64,000 bases of DNA, taken from positions 403,900 through 467,899 of the forward strand of contig DDIN01000006.1 in assembly GCA_002338565.1 (NCBI GenBank), read 5' to 3'. The notes beneath the pieces were generated by a model. The model was not told the origin of the DNA and ran no database searches. It saw only the letters and a program-made list of their open reading frames with translations. This DNA comes from Hyphomonadaceae bacterium UBA1849 (GTDB lineage Bacteria > Pseudomonadota > Alphaproteobacteria > Caulobacterales > Hyphomonadaceae). A program made the position numbers and the translations under genes. This document shows positions 8,089 through 15,085 of the stretch, piece after piece (the stretch's first letter is position 1; each line of letters starts with the position of its first letter).

Positions 8089-8475
8089 TCAGACCGTGTA
8101 GCTGACGACCTCAAATTCGATGCCGTCCTCATTATCAAAATAGAACCGGCTGCCTGGCTCATAGGTCTGGTGTGAATGGGTTTCATACCCCTCAGCCAGA
8201 ACCGCTTTCTCTGCCGCCTCCAGATCGTCGACCAGAATGCCGATATGGTTGAGCCCTCCACGGGTGCGATAATTATCTGGCCCGTCAGATACGCCCTCTG
8301 GCGGAGCATAAATCGCCAGATAAAGATCAGGTGTTCCGACATGGACGCTTTGCCCACCGTGAATGGATGGCCCCTTCCAGCGGATATACCAACTGAAGAT
8401 ACGTGCCAGTCGTTCTGCCGATTTCATCGGATCAGCCGCCGTAAAGTTCAGATGTTCAAGAGTTGCCAAAGACAT
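8089..8475 (-). CDS. VOC (glyoxalase/bleomycin-resistance) family protein, SoxR-controlled
   Basis: A 128-residue vicinal-oxygen-chelate protein with paired beta-alpha-beta-beta-beta modules: LEHLNFTAADP at the start and GGLNHIGILVDDLEAAEKAV in the second half, ending with FDNEDGIEFEVVSY. His and Glu candidates for metal ligands are present, but the substrate cannot be read. The ATG at 8475 is chosen because AAGGAG lies upstream; the in-frame GTG at 8484 overlaps that site. It diverges from soxR and its promoter carries a SoxR box, so it is probably induced by redox-cycling compounds. Confidence 0.85.
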   Translation of the reverse strand: MSLATLEHLNFTAADPMKSAERLARIFSWYIRWKGPSIHGGQSVHVGTPDLYLAIYAPPEGVSDGPDNYRTRGGLNHIGILVDDLEAAEKAVLAEGYETHSHQTYEPGSRFYFDNEDGIEFEVVSYTV

Positions 8476-8519
8476 GGTCCTCACTCCTTTTCGTTATGGA
8501 TTGATATGTCGATGGGCTC

Positions 8520-8550
8520 GTTCTAATTTCTTAAGTTAACTTGAGATCAA
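8520..8550 (-). promoter_or_regulatory. SoxR-dependent promoter of the VOC gene
   Basis: On the minus strand -35 TTGATC (8550-8545) and -10 TAGAAC (8525-8520) are separated by 19 bp, the long spacer typical of MerR-family activation. The spacer contains TCAAGTTAACTTAAGA, a near-copy of the soxS operator core CTCAAGTTAACTTGAG. The layout lines up element by element with the enteric soxS promoter. The box also lies 26 bases before the soxR start, so SoxR may repress itself. Confidence 0.88.
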
Positions 8551-8572
8551 GAGATTTTTCAGAGAGGCAGAT

Positions 8573-9031
8573 ATGGCGCTGAAACAGGTATTGGCGATTG
8601 GAGATCTCGCAGCGCGTACGGGGCTGTCTGTGTCAGCCATACGCTTCTATGAGGAGAAAGGCCTGATTACCCCCCACCGCAATGCAGGTGGTCACCGGCG
8701 TTATATGCGTTCCGATATCCGGCGTCTTTCCTTTGTGATGATTACCCAGAAGCTCGGCTTTTCGATTGATGAAATCGCAGCTGAAATGAGAAAGCTACCC
8801 AAGGGCCGCACACCGACAGCAAAAGACTGGGAGGCGATCAGCTCTCGCTTCATCACGGTGCTGGACGAGAAGATCAACGAACTTACCCGGATGAGGAATA
8901 ATCTGAACGGATGTATCGGCTGCGGCTGCCTCTCGCTGGACAAGTGCGCGCTTTACAATGCCGAGGATGAAAAAGGCCAAAATGGCCCCGGTCCACAAAA
9001 CATATTCCCTTCGCGTAAGGAGAAGGCTTGA
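8573..9031 (+). CDS. soxR: Redox-sensing transcriptional activator SoxR
   Basis: A 152-residue MerR-family protein. Residues 8-45 form the winged helix-turn-helix (IGDLAARTGLSVSAIRFYEE), followed by a dimerisation helix. CIGCGCLSLDKC carries Cys114, Cys117, Cys119 and Cys125, the C-x2-C-x-C-x5-C [2Fe-2S] site that defines SoxR. Oxidation of that cluster by redox-active compounds switches on target promoters. It diverges from a VOC gene with a SoxR box between them. No soxS gene is present nearby, as expected outside enterics. Confidence 0.96.
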   Translation: MALKQVLAIGDLAARTGLSVSAIRFYEEKGLITPHRNAGGHRRYMRSDIRRLSFVMITQKLGFSIDEIAAEMRKLPKGRTPTAKDWEAISSRFITVLDEKINELTRMRNNLNGCIGCGCLSLDKCALYNAEDEKGQNGPGPQNIFPSRKEKA

Positions 9032-9084
9032 TTAACGCCGCGTGACCTCCATTACTGCAATCGCAATAAGAGAGGGAGAAACGC

Positions 9085-9870
9085 ATGGCTTACACGCCAT
9101 TTGATCTGACCGGTAAGGTCGCACTCGTCACTGGTGGCAACCGCGGCATTGGTCTCGGCATGGCCGAAGCACTGGCGGCGTCGAACGCTGACGTGGTGCT
9201 ATGGTGCCGTAATGCGGCGAGCGCAGATGAAGCTGTCGCAAAGCTAAAAACACTCGGCACAGGCGACGCAACCGCATTCTCGGTCGACGTATCCGACGAA
9301 CAATCTGTCGTAGACGGTATGGCGCTCACAAATGCCTGGAAAGGCCGCCTCGATACCGTGATCGCAAACGCTGGCGTTTCCGCACGCGGTATTCCGTTCA
9401 TCCAGCAGGACACACAAACCTATCGCGACGTACTGTCAGTGAACCTTGATGGCGCTTACTGGACTCTGCGCGAAGCGGCCAAAGTCATGGTCGAGCGCGC
9501 CAAGGACGGCGATCCGGGCGGCTCTCTCATGGTGACCGCGTCTATGGCTGCTGTAGAAGGCGCGGCGCGCAATCAGGCCTATGCGGCAACCAAGGGCGGC
9601 GTGATCTCAATGGTCAAAGCAACGGCTGTGGAACTCGCCCGCTATGGCATTCGTGCAAACTCCATCCTGCCAGGCTGGATCGCAACTGATATGACATCGA
9701 ATGCTCAGGGCGATGATAAGTTTGAAGAGAATGTGATCAAACGCGTACCTGTTCGCCGCTGGGGCAAGCCGGAAGACTTTGGCGGTATCGCGGTCTATCT
9801 CGCATCTGACGCATCATCCTTTCATACGGGCGACACGCTGCTCGTCGATGGCGGGTACAGCATCTTCTAA
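9085..9870 (+). CDS. Short-chain dehydrogenase/reductase
   Basis: A classical SDR of 261 residues: NAD(P)-binding TGGNRGIG (16-23), NAG motif near 95-97, and the catalytic Ser153-Tyr166-Lys170 set (YAATK). The C terminus, LLVDGGYSIF, is typical of the gluconate/3-oxoacyl reductase-like branch. The substrate is not predictable. GAGGGAGAA precedes the ATG. It lies downstream of soxR after 53 bases; linkage to the SoxR response is possible but not shown. Confidence 0.88.
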   Translation: MAYTPFDLTGKVALVTGGNRGIGLGMAEALAASNADVVLWCRNAASADEAVAKLKTLGTGDATAFSVDVSDEQSVVDGMALTNAWKGRLDTVIANAGVSARGIPFIQQDTQTYRDVLSVNLDGAYWTLREAAKVMVERAKDGDPGGSLMVTASMAAVEGAARNQAYAATKGGVISMVKATAVELARYGIRANSILPGWIATDMTSNAQGDDKFEENVIKRVPVRRWGKPEDFGGIAVYLASDASSFHTGDTLLVDGGYSIF

Positions 9871-9898
9871 TGGCGCTCAGCGGGACCATCCGCATACA

Positions 9899-9934
9899 AA
9901 AAGAGCGCTGCTCTCCTCAAAGCAGCGCTCTTTT
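9899..9934 (+). terminator. Bidirectional intrinsic terminator
   Basis: AAAAGAGCGCTGCT (9899-9912) pairs with AGCAGCGCTCTTTT (9921-9934). T-runs on both strands allow it to serve the SDR gene on the plus strand and the convergent lipoprotein gene on the minus strand. Confidence 0.92.
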
Positions 9935-9953
9935 CAAGCTTTATAAGTCGCTC

Positions 9954-10274
9954 TTAGTGCTCTGTGTGAGCTTCGACTTCAGCTTCAACGTCCGCTTCAA
10001 CTTCTTCAGCTTCGTCGGTCATGTCTTCGACTGCGCCTTCGACAGCATCAAGACCTTCGTCGATCATGTCGCCAGTTGCTTCAAGCATTTCGCCTGTCGC
10101 TTCAGCAGCATCTTCAGCGCCAGCTTCGATCGCCGCGCCAGCTTCAGTTGCCATTTCTTCAGTTTCAGCAGCAACTTCAGCAGCAGCCGCTTCGATTTCT
10201 GTCGGCTCTTCGCCTTCACCGCTGCAAGCCGCGAGCGCGAGTGCAGCTACAGCTGCGAATACAATGTTCTTCAT
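9954..10274 (-). CDS. Small acidic Ala/Glu-rich lipoprotein
   Basis: A 106-residue lipoprotein: signal peptide with lipobox LAAC (Cys17), then a low-complexity stretch of Ala, Glu, Thr and Met with near-heptad spacing, ending in EVEAHTEH. It probably forms a long acidic helix or stays extended at the membrane surface; no enzymatic motif is visible. The ATG at 10274 has AGGGGAAACCAG upstream and starts the signal peptide; the longer reading of the frame adds an implausible 85-residue leader. Function unknown. Confidence 0.75.
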   Translation of the reverse strand: MKNIVFAAVAALALAACSGEGEEPTEIEAAAAEVAAETEEMATEAGAAIEAGAEDAAEATGEMLEATGDMIDEGLDAVEGAVEDMTDEAEEVEADVEAEVEAHTEH

Positions 10275-10422
10275 CTGGTTTCCCCTAATGCAAGGTCGGG
10301 ATTCGACCGGTGCCTTATATACAACCTTCGAAGAATTCGCGCCACGAAAACCTAATGCAGGTCGCCAGATATAAATATAGCGTCCTACTTTTAACCAATA
10401 AATACATGGGAAGGAAACAAGA

Positions 10423-11394
10423 ATGGGCATCAAGACACCGCTAAATACTTTACTCGGAACCGAACACCCCATCATGCTGGCTGGCATGGGCGGCGTATCA
10501 TACGCCGAGCTCGTCGCAGCGATGAGCAATGCCGGAGGCTATGGCGTGCTCGGAATGGCAGGCACAGGGCCGGACTTCATTGAAGCCCAAATCGCAAAGG
10601 TCAAAAGCCTCACAGACAAGAAATTTGGCGTGGACTTGCTCGCAGCCGATCCGGAAAGCCTGGAGCGTTCCGTTGATGTCATCATTGAAGGCGGGGCAGA
10701 CAGCTTTGTAGCAGGTCTTGGCGTGCCAATGCCGATCATGAAGAAGCTCAAAGACGCTGGCGTGAAAGTCATGGTTGTCGGCGGCGCGGTGAAGCATGCC
10801 ATTAAAGCCGAGGAAGCCGGCTGTGACGCCGTTATCCTGCAAGGCGGCGAAGGTGGCGGACACACAGGCCTCGTCGGCACCCTCCCCCTCGTCGCGCAGG
10901 CTGTTGAGGCGGTGAAGATTCCGGTGATAGCTGCCGGCGGCATTTATGACGGACGTGGCATAGCAGCCGCGCTCAGCCTTGGCGCCTTAGGTGTATGGAT
11001 GGGCACTCGCTTCATCGCGTCAGCGGAGTCCCATGCTGCCGACACCTATCGCAACGCCATTGTCGGCGCGACAGACGCCGATACGACCCGCACACGCTGC
11101 TATTCCGGCAAACCGATGCGCGTGCGCACCAACCCTTACGTGCTCGACTGGGAAAAGCGCCCGGAGGAGATCATGCCGTTCCCGCATCAGGCTATCCATT
11201 CAAGACAGGTGGATGTGCTCAGCGGTATTGCAGGCGTTACGGAAGAATCCCGTCTGGATATGGAAAAGTCCTGCTTCGCTATGGGCCAATCCGCGGGCGG
11301 CGTGAAAGAGGTGAAGCCTGTCGCAGAGATCGTGGCAGACCTGATGAGCGAAGCTGAAGCTGCTATCCGCAAGACCAACGGACTGCTGGTCTGA
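10423..11394 (+). CDS. Nitronate monooxygenase (2-nitropropane dioxygenase family)
   Basis: A 323-residue FMN-dependent TIM-barrel enzyme. N-terminal P-I-M-LAGMGGVS binds flavin, GGEGGGHTG carries the active-site His147, and IAAGGIYDGRGIAAALSLGA binds the FMN phosphate. The family oxidises alkyl nitronates; some relatives act as enoyl-ACP reductases (FabK), so that is an alternative. GGAAGGA precedes the ATG. It diverges from the acidic lipoprotein gene, and its terminator lies inside the end of the convergent gene at 11410. Confidence 0.85.
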   Translation: MGIKTPLNTLLGTEHPIMLAGMGGVSYAELVAAMSNAGGYGVLGMAGTGPDFIEAQIAKVKSLTDKKFGVDLLAADPESLERSVDVIIEGGADSFVAGLGVPMPIMKKLKDAGVKVMVVGGAVKHAIKAEEAGCDAVILQGGEGGGHTGLVGTLPLVAQAVEAVKIPVIAAGGIYDGRGIAAALSLGALGVWMGTRFIASAESHAADTYRNAIVGATDADTTRTRCYSGKPMRVRTNPYVLDWEKRPEEIMPFPHQAIHSRQVDVLSGIAGVTEESRLDMEKSCFAMGQSAGGVKEVKPVAEIVADLMSEAEAAIRKTNGLLV

Positions 11395-11409
11395 TCAACT
11401 CATCTCACT

Positions 11410-11640
11410 TTAAACAACAATCCCCCCGCGCGAATCGGGGGGCTTTTTGTTCTTGGCTTCCGCTTCTTTGCGCATGACATAATCCATCTTCGCGCGGGCC
11501 AATTGTTTGATTTCGTCTTCAGTCGCTGTCTTAGGAGCAACAAAACGGACCTCACGGCCCGTTTCGCTGTCTATGGCTGCGATTTCAAGCGCATGGCCGA
11601 CAGGCAGGATCTCGATATAGATACTGCCTTTATCGGCCAT
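11410..11640 (-). CDS. Small conserved protein downstream of hemA (DUF6898-like)
   Basis: A 76-residue protein with a beta-rich core (IYIEILPVGHALEIAAIDSETGREVRFVAP) and a helix ending in a Lys-rich tail. It resembles the small DUF6898-type proteins I recall beside alphaproteobacterial hemA; the family name is from memory. Its ATG follows the hemA stop after 6 bases with little Shine-Dalgarno, so translation is probably coupled. Its last codons lie inside the terminator of the convergent nitronate monooxygenase gene. Confidence 0.65.
   Translation of the reverse strand: MADKGSIYIEILPVGHALEIAAIDSETGREVRFVAPKTATEDEIKQLARAKMDYVMRKEAEAKNKKPPDSRGGIVV
11422..11448 (+). terminator. Intrinsic terminator of the nitronate monooxygenase gene
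   Basis: CCCCCCG (11422-11428) pairs with CGGGGGG (11436-11442), followed by C and five T. It overlaps the coding end of the opposite-strand gene at 11410-11640, where it encodes the Pro-Pro and Gly-Gly residues of the tail. Confidence 0.85.
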
Positions 11641-11646
11641 TGGAGC

Positions 11647-12867
11647 TTACGCTGCTTTTGGCAGACCGAGCTGCTTCCAGATCGCAAGAAGTGCTGCGAC
11701 AAGGTCATTCATCATCTCTTCTGTGTGGACAGGAGACGGTGTGAAGCGCAAGCGCTCAGTACCTTTAGGAACAGTCGGATAGTTGATCGGCTGAACATAA
11801 ACGCCGAAGTCGTGCAGGAGCGTATCAGAGAGCGCTTTGCAGCGTTCCGGATCGCCAACCATCAGCGGCACGATGTGCGTGTCTGATTCCATCAGCGGCA
11901 GTCCTGCGTCACGGAATTTCTGCTTTAGCATTTCAGCTTTTGCCTGATGTTCGGCGCGCAGACGACGGCCCTCATCCGTGCGGAGTTTCGCAACAGATTT
12001 CAGAGCGCCAGCAGCCATGACCGGGCAAGTAGATGTCGTGAAGATGAAGCCAGGCGCCATAGAGCGGATCGCATCGACAACGGCTTCGTCAGATGCGATA
12101 TAGCCGCCCATTACGCCATAGGCTTTCGCCAGCGTGCCTTCGATAATGTCGATGCGGTCCATCACACCATCGCGCTGGGCAACGCCTGCGCCTTCATGGC
12201 CATACATGCCAACAGCATGAACTTCATCAAGATAGGTAATCGCGTTAAACTCGTCTGCGAGGTCGCAGAGTTCTTTCATCGGCGCGACATCACCGTCCAT
12301 AGAATAGACAGACTCGAACGCGATAACTTTCGGACGGTCAGGATCGTCATTTTCCATCAGCGCACGCAGATGACCGAGGTCATTGTGCTTGAAGATACGA
12401 CGGTCGCAGCCTGAACGACGAATACCCTCAATCATGGAGGCGTGGTTCAGCGCGTCAGAATAGATGATGACGTCCGGAAGAATCTTAGCGAGCGTCGAGA
12501 GCGTCGCTTCGTTAGACACATAGCCGGATGTGAAGAGGAGCGCTGTTTCCTTACCGTGAAGGTCAGCCAGCTCACGCTCCAGATCTACGTGGAAACGGGT
12601 TGTGCCGGAGATGTTGCGTGTACCGCCAGAGCCAGCGCCGAACGTATCGACAGCTTCGTGCATCGCGTTGATCACGTCATCATCCTGGCCCATGCCAAGA
12701 TAGTCGTTTGAGCACCAGACGACGATGTCTTTCTCTTCGCCGTGCTCGAAACGCGCAGTCGCACGCGGGAAAGACCCACGGTGACGCTTCAGGTCAATAA
12801 ATACGCGATACCGCCCTTCTTCGCGAATGGTGCTGATCGCTTGCTCGAAAGCCTCGAGATGCTTCAT
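11647..12867 (-). CDS. hemA: 5-aminolevulinate synthase
   Basis: ALAS condenses glycine and succinyl-CoA to 5-aminolevulinate, the entry to haem and bacteriochlorophyll in alphaproteobacteria. The 406-residue protein has the fold-type I PLP landmarks: GAGSGGTRNISGT, LDEVHAVG (Asp214) and the Schiff-base Lys248 in EGTLAKAYGVMGG, the same residue number as in the Rhodobacter enzyme. GAGGAAA precedes the ATG. A small protein gene follows after 6 bases. A 12-mer shared with the terC promoter region lies 63-74 bases upstream. Confidence 0.97.
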   Translation of the reverse strand: MKHLEAFEQAISTIREEGRYRVFIDLKRHRGSFPRATARFEHGEEKDIVVWCSNDYLGMGQDDDVINAMHEAVDTFGAGSGGTRNISGTTRFHVDLERELADLHGKETALLFTSGYVSNEATLSTLAKILPDVIIYSDALNHASMIEGIRRSGCDRRIFKHNDLGHLRALMENDDPDRPKVIAFESVYSMDGDVAPMKELCDLADEFNAITYLDEVHAVGMYGHEGAGVAQRDGVMDRIDIIEGTLAKAYGVMGGYIASDEAVVDAIRSMAPGFIFTTSTCPVMAAGALKSVAKLRTDEGRRLRAEHQAKAEMLKQKFRDAGLPLMESDTHIVPLMVGDPERCKALSDTLLHDFGVYVQPINYPTVPKGTERLRFTPSPVHTEEMMNDLVAALLAIWKQLGLPKAA

Positions 12868-12929
12868 TATATTTTCCTCGCGGGTGGACGTCTGGTGGTC
12901 AGCGCCCAGTATCTGGCGAACACATTACC

Positions 12930-12941
12930 CAAATGATCACA
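12930..12941 (-). repeat. 12-mer TGTGATCATTTG upstream of hemA (copy 1 of 3)
   Basis: Read on the hemA strand, this is an exact copy of the 12-mer found twice upstream of terC (14923-14934 and 14973-14984). It lies 63-74 bases before the hemA ATG, a plausible regulator-binding position. Confidence 0.55.
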
Positions 12942-13204
12942 AAAAGAAAAAGGCCGTTTCGCCGCATGTGACAATCTAAACGCAGCGTTTTTTGGACCCA
13001 TTTTGGGAATATGCCCGTTTCCTCCTCATAGACTACTGTTTTTTATATTTTTTTAGCGTCAAAACAGCAAGAGATACCTCACTACACTAAAATGCCTGTA
13101 TGTGCAAAGAATTGCCCCGTGCGACCTTTTTACCGCTCAGAATCAGAAGTCTTCTACAAAACCGGGCGATTTTTCAGTAAAATTTGCGGTGAATACAAAG
13201 GCCG

Positions 13205-13219
13205 ATGCAAACTTTGCAT
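13205..13219. promoter_or_regulatory. Palindrome upstream of the first pentapeptide gene
   Basis: ATGCAAA and TTTGCAT flank a single C, giving a perfect 7+1+7 palindrome 39 bases before the start codon at 13259. Position and symmetry suggest an operator; the regulator is unknown. Confidence 0.4.
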
Positions 13220-13258
13220 GTTACGACGTGAGCTGGAAACCCGGGTGGAGACTAAGCT

Positions 13259-13750
13259 ATGTTCAGATTCGTGACCGTGATTGCAGGTATTGCAGCCCTT
13301 GGCCTGGCGGCCTCAGCGCAGAATGCATCACAGATTGCGAGCGTTCGGGCCGGTCACTCCTGCGCCGGATGCAATCTGTTTCAGGCCAACCTCTCCTATC
13401 ATGATCTGCCCGCGCTGGATCTCTCCGGCTCACGCCTGCGCCAGTCTGACCTCAGCCTCTCCACGATGAATAACGTCGATTTCGAAGCGAGCGACCTCTC
13501 CATCACGAATCTGTTTGGTGCACGCTTCACTGGCGCAAACTTTCACGATGCGAATCTCAGCCGCTCTATTATGGTTGGCGCGTATTTCGGCGGCGCAAAT
13601 CTGACAGGGGCAAATCTTTCAGGCGCAAACATCTCCGGCGCTGAACTCGAGACAGCGCGCGGGCTCACCCAAAGCCAACTCAACATGGCATGCGGAGATG
13701 CAGCGACGACGCTGCCAAACGGCCTGTCTGTGCCCTCCTGCGCACACTAA
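13259..13750 (+). CDS. Secreted pentapeptide-repeat protein
   Basis: A 163-residue protein with an N-terminal signal peptide ending near ASA-QN and about twenty A(D/N)LXX-type pentapeptides between residues 35 and 135 (for example GANLTGANLSGANISGAEL), which would form a right-handed quadrilateral beta-helix. The C-terminal cap, GLTQ...ACGD...LPNGL..P.C, has two Cys that may pair in the periplasm. GGTGGAG precedes the ATG. A second protein of the same architecture follows at 13828. No enzymatic role can be assigned. Confidence 0.85.
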   Translation: MFRFVTVIAGIAALGLAASAQNASQIASVRAGHSCAGCNLFQANLSYHDLPALDLSGSRLRQSDLSLSTMNNVDFEASDLSITNLFGARFTGANFHDANLSRSIMVGAYFGGANLTGANLSGANISGAELETARGLTQSQLNMACGDAATTLPNGLSVPSCAH

Positions 13751-13827
13751 ATCTGCATAACTGCCATCCCGCCGGTCCTTACATGGAATTAAGTCGACGG
13801 CCTTTCCCAGTATGTTATCAACAGCGC

Positions 13828-14625
13828 ATGAAACTTTTCAGCGCTCTTGCCTGTACTGTTATTGCGGCCTCCGGGTTGCAGGCTCACGCCTTCCTTTTTG
13901 ATGGCGGGACAACGATCATGTATCAGCCGCGCATTGGCGGCCAGCTGAATGGAAGCAACTTCACCGGCGCCAATCTGAACGGGCGCACGATGAATAACGC
14001 GCAGTTCGTCAACTGCAATTTGACCAACACTTCACTTCAGGGGGCTCACGCGCCGCGCGCGCATTTCGCTGACTCCCGCCTCTACCGGACAAATATGTCC
14101 CGCGCCCACCTTGAAGAGGCCCGTTTTACAGAACTTACTTTGGACGAAATTCAGGCTAACCAGATTGATGCGCCAGCGCTCAATATGATGGAAGTCGTGA
14201 TCGCACGTTCGAACTTCTCAGACGCTTCGCTCGTCGCAGCAAACCTTGCTGGCGTGGACGTCTCTGAATCCAACTTCCGCAAAGTGAAATTCATCAGCGC
14301 CCATCTGGCCGATGTCCACTTCGACACGTCCAACCTGAACGAGAGCGACTTCTCGGCTGCATCTCTCACAGACGTGGGCTTTGTGAATGTCGACCTGACG
14401 CAAGCAAGCTTCATTGGCGCGACACTCGCCGATGTGGACTTCAACGCCGTTATCCTAGGCGATGTAAGCTTCCTGGATGCGCGGATGTTCGACATTCGGT
14501 TTGAGAATGCCGAAGGCCTTACACAGGCCTCCTTCGAAGGTGCATGTGGCGTGAGCGTACGTGGCCTGCCTGAAGGCGTGACCCTGCCGGTCTGCCAATA
14601 TTCGGGCTTCAGCGCCGAAGACTAA
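13828..14625 (+). CDS. Second secreted pentapeptide-repeat protein
   Basis: A 265-residue protein with a signal peptide (MKLFSALACTVIAASGLQAHA) and pentapeptide repeats from about residue 35 to 230, more degenerate in the middle. The C-terminal cap, GLTQASFEGACG...LPEGVTLPVC, matches that of the preceding gene, so the two are probably old duplicates. The ATG at 13828 is chosen because it begins the signal peptide; the reading frame is open further upstream. The ribosome binding site is weak. Confidence 0.82.
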   Translation: MKLFSALACTVIAASGLQAHAFLFDGGTTIMYQPRIGGQLNGSNFTGANLNGRTMNNAQFVNCNLTNTSLQGAHAPRAHFADSRLYRTNMSRAHLEEARFTELTLDEIQANQIDAPALNMMEVVIARSNFSDASLVAANLAGVDVSESNFRKVKFISAHLADVHFDTSNLNESDFSAASLTDVGFVNVDLTQASFIGATLADVDFNAVILGDVSFLDARMFDIRFENAEGLTQASFEGACGVSVRGLPEGVTLPVCQYSGFSAED

Positions 14626-14652
14626 TCTTCAGGCGCTGTCCTGTGCCGGGCA

Positions 14653-14868
14653 TCAAGCCTTCGACTGCCCCTCATCCAGCCTTGGAAACAATCCCACAAC
14701 CGATACGCCTGACAGGTTATCTCTCGCATACTGCCCCAGCGTCCCAATGACCTTGCGGGTATTCTCAGGCGCTGCATCGAGCTCTTTCACAAACCCGTCC
14801 AATGCAGACTTTGACTTCATTGACGCGATAGCTGCCCAATTTGCCGGGATACTCGCAAAACCGCCCAT
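14653..14868 (-). CDS. Small hypothetical protein, 71 aa
   Basis: A short helical protein with no family I recognise. GAGGAG stands upstream of the ATG at normal spacing, which together with composition supports it as real. It is convergent with the second pentapeptide gene and diverges from terC; its start lies close to the TGATCA-containing repeats of the terC upstream region, so it might share that regulation. Confidence 0.55.
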   Translation of the reverse strand: MGGFASIPANWAAIASMKSKSALDGFVKELDAAPENTRKVIGTLGQYARDNLSGVSVVGLFPRLDEGQSKA

Positions 14869-14922
14869 AAGATTTCTCCTCTGTCAGAGCATTATGCCCT
14901 TTCGGGCTAACCACAAACCATC

Positions 14923-14984
14923 TGTGATCATTTGATCACTTATCGCCGAAGAATAAGGCGAAATTGCGGCAATGTGATCATTTG
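14923..14984 (+). repeat. Two copies of TGTGATCATTTG upstream of terC (copies 2 and 3)
   Basis: The 12-mer occurs at 14923-14934 and 14973-14984, exactly 50 bp apart, about five helical turns. The first copy is half of a perfect palindrome, GTGATCA-TT-TGATCAC (14924-14939); the second is followed by a degenerate partner arm, TGCTTAC. A third copy lies upstream of hemA. Spacing of the half-sites fits neither the CRP (N6) nor the FNR (N4) consensus exactly. Confidence 0.6.
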
Positions 14985-15085
14985 CTTACAAAATTTCTAC
15001 TCACGGCAAAATTGACTTCAGCGGTTCGCGCAACGCGAAGAGTCTGCTACCTGTTCCGGCATGTCCATTTTGGAAGGGGTGACTA

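Larger units (their letters stand above)
12868..13258. other. Intergenic region between divergent hemA and the first pentapeptide gene
   Basis: A 391-base AT-rich stretch. It holds a copy of the 12-mer TGTGATCATTTG on the hemA strand (12930-12941), several A/T tracts around 13030-13060, and a palindrome at 13205-13219. A short plus-strand reading frame at 13092-13274 lacks a ribosome binding site and protein-like composition, so I do not call it a gene. Confidence 0.7.

Noticed and set aside
9901..9934. Mobile-element inverted repeat
   Set aside because: The position between convergent genes and the T-runs on both strands fit a bidirectional terminator.
10290..10320. tRNA T-arm-like GATTCGACC sequence
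   Set aside because: No cloverleaf can be formed around it, and it overlaps the start region of the lipoprotein gene. No tRNA was found anywhere in the window.
13092..13274. Short Cys-rich plus-strand frame upstream of the first pentapeptide gene
   Set aside because: No Shine-Dalgarno, odd composition, and it overlaps the start of a supported gene.
14924..14939. A CRP or FNR site upstream of terC
   Set aside because: Half-sites are similar, but the spacing matches neither consensus.
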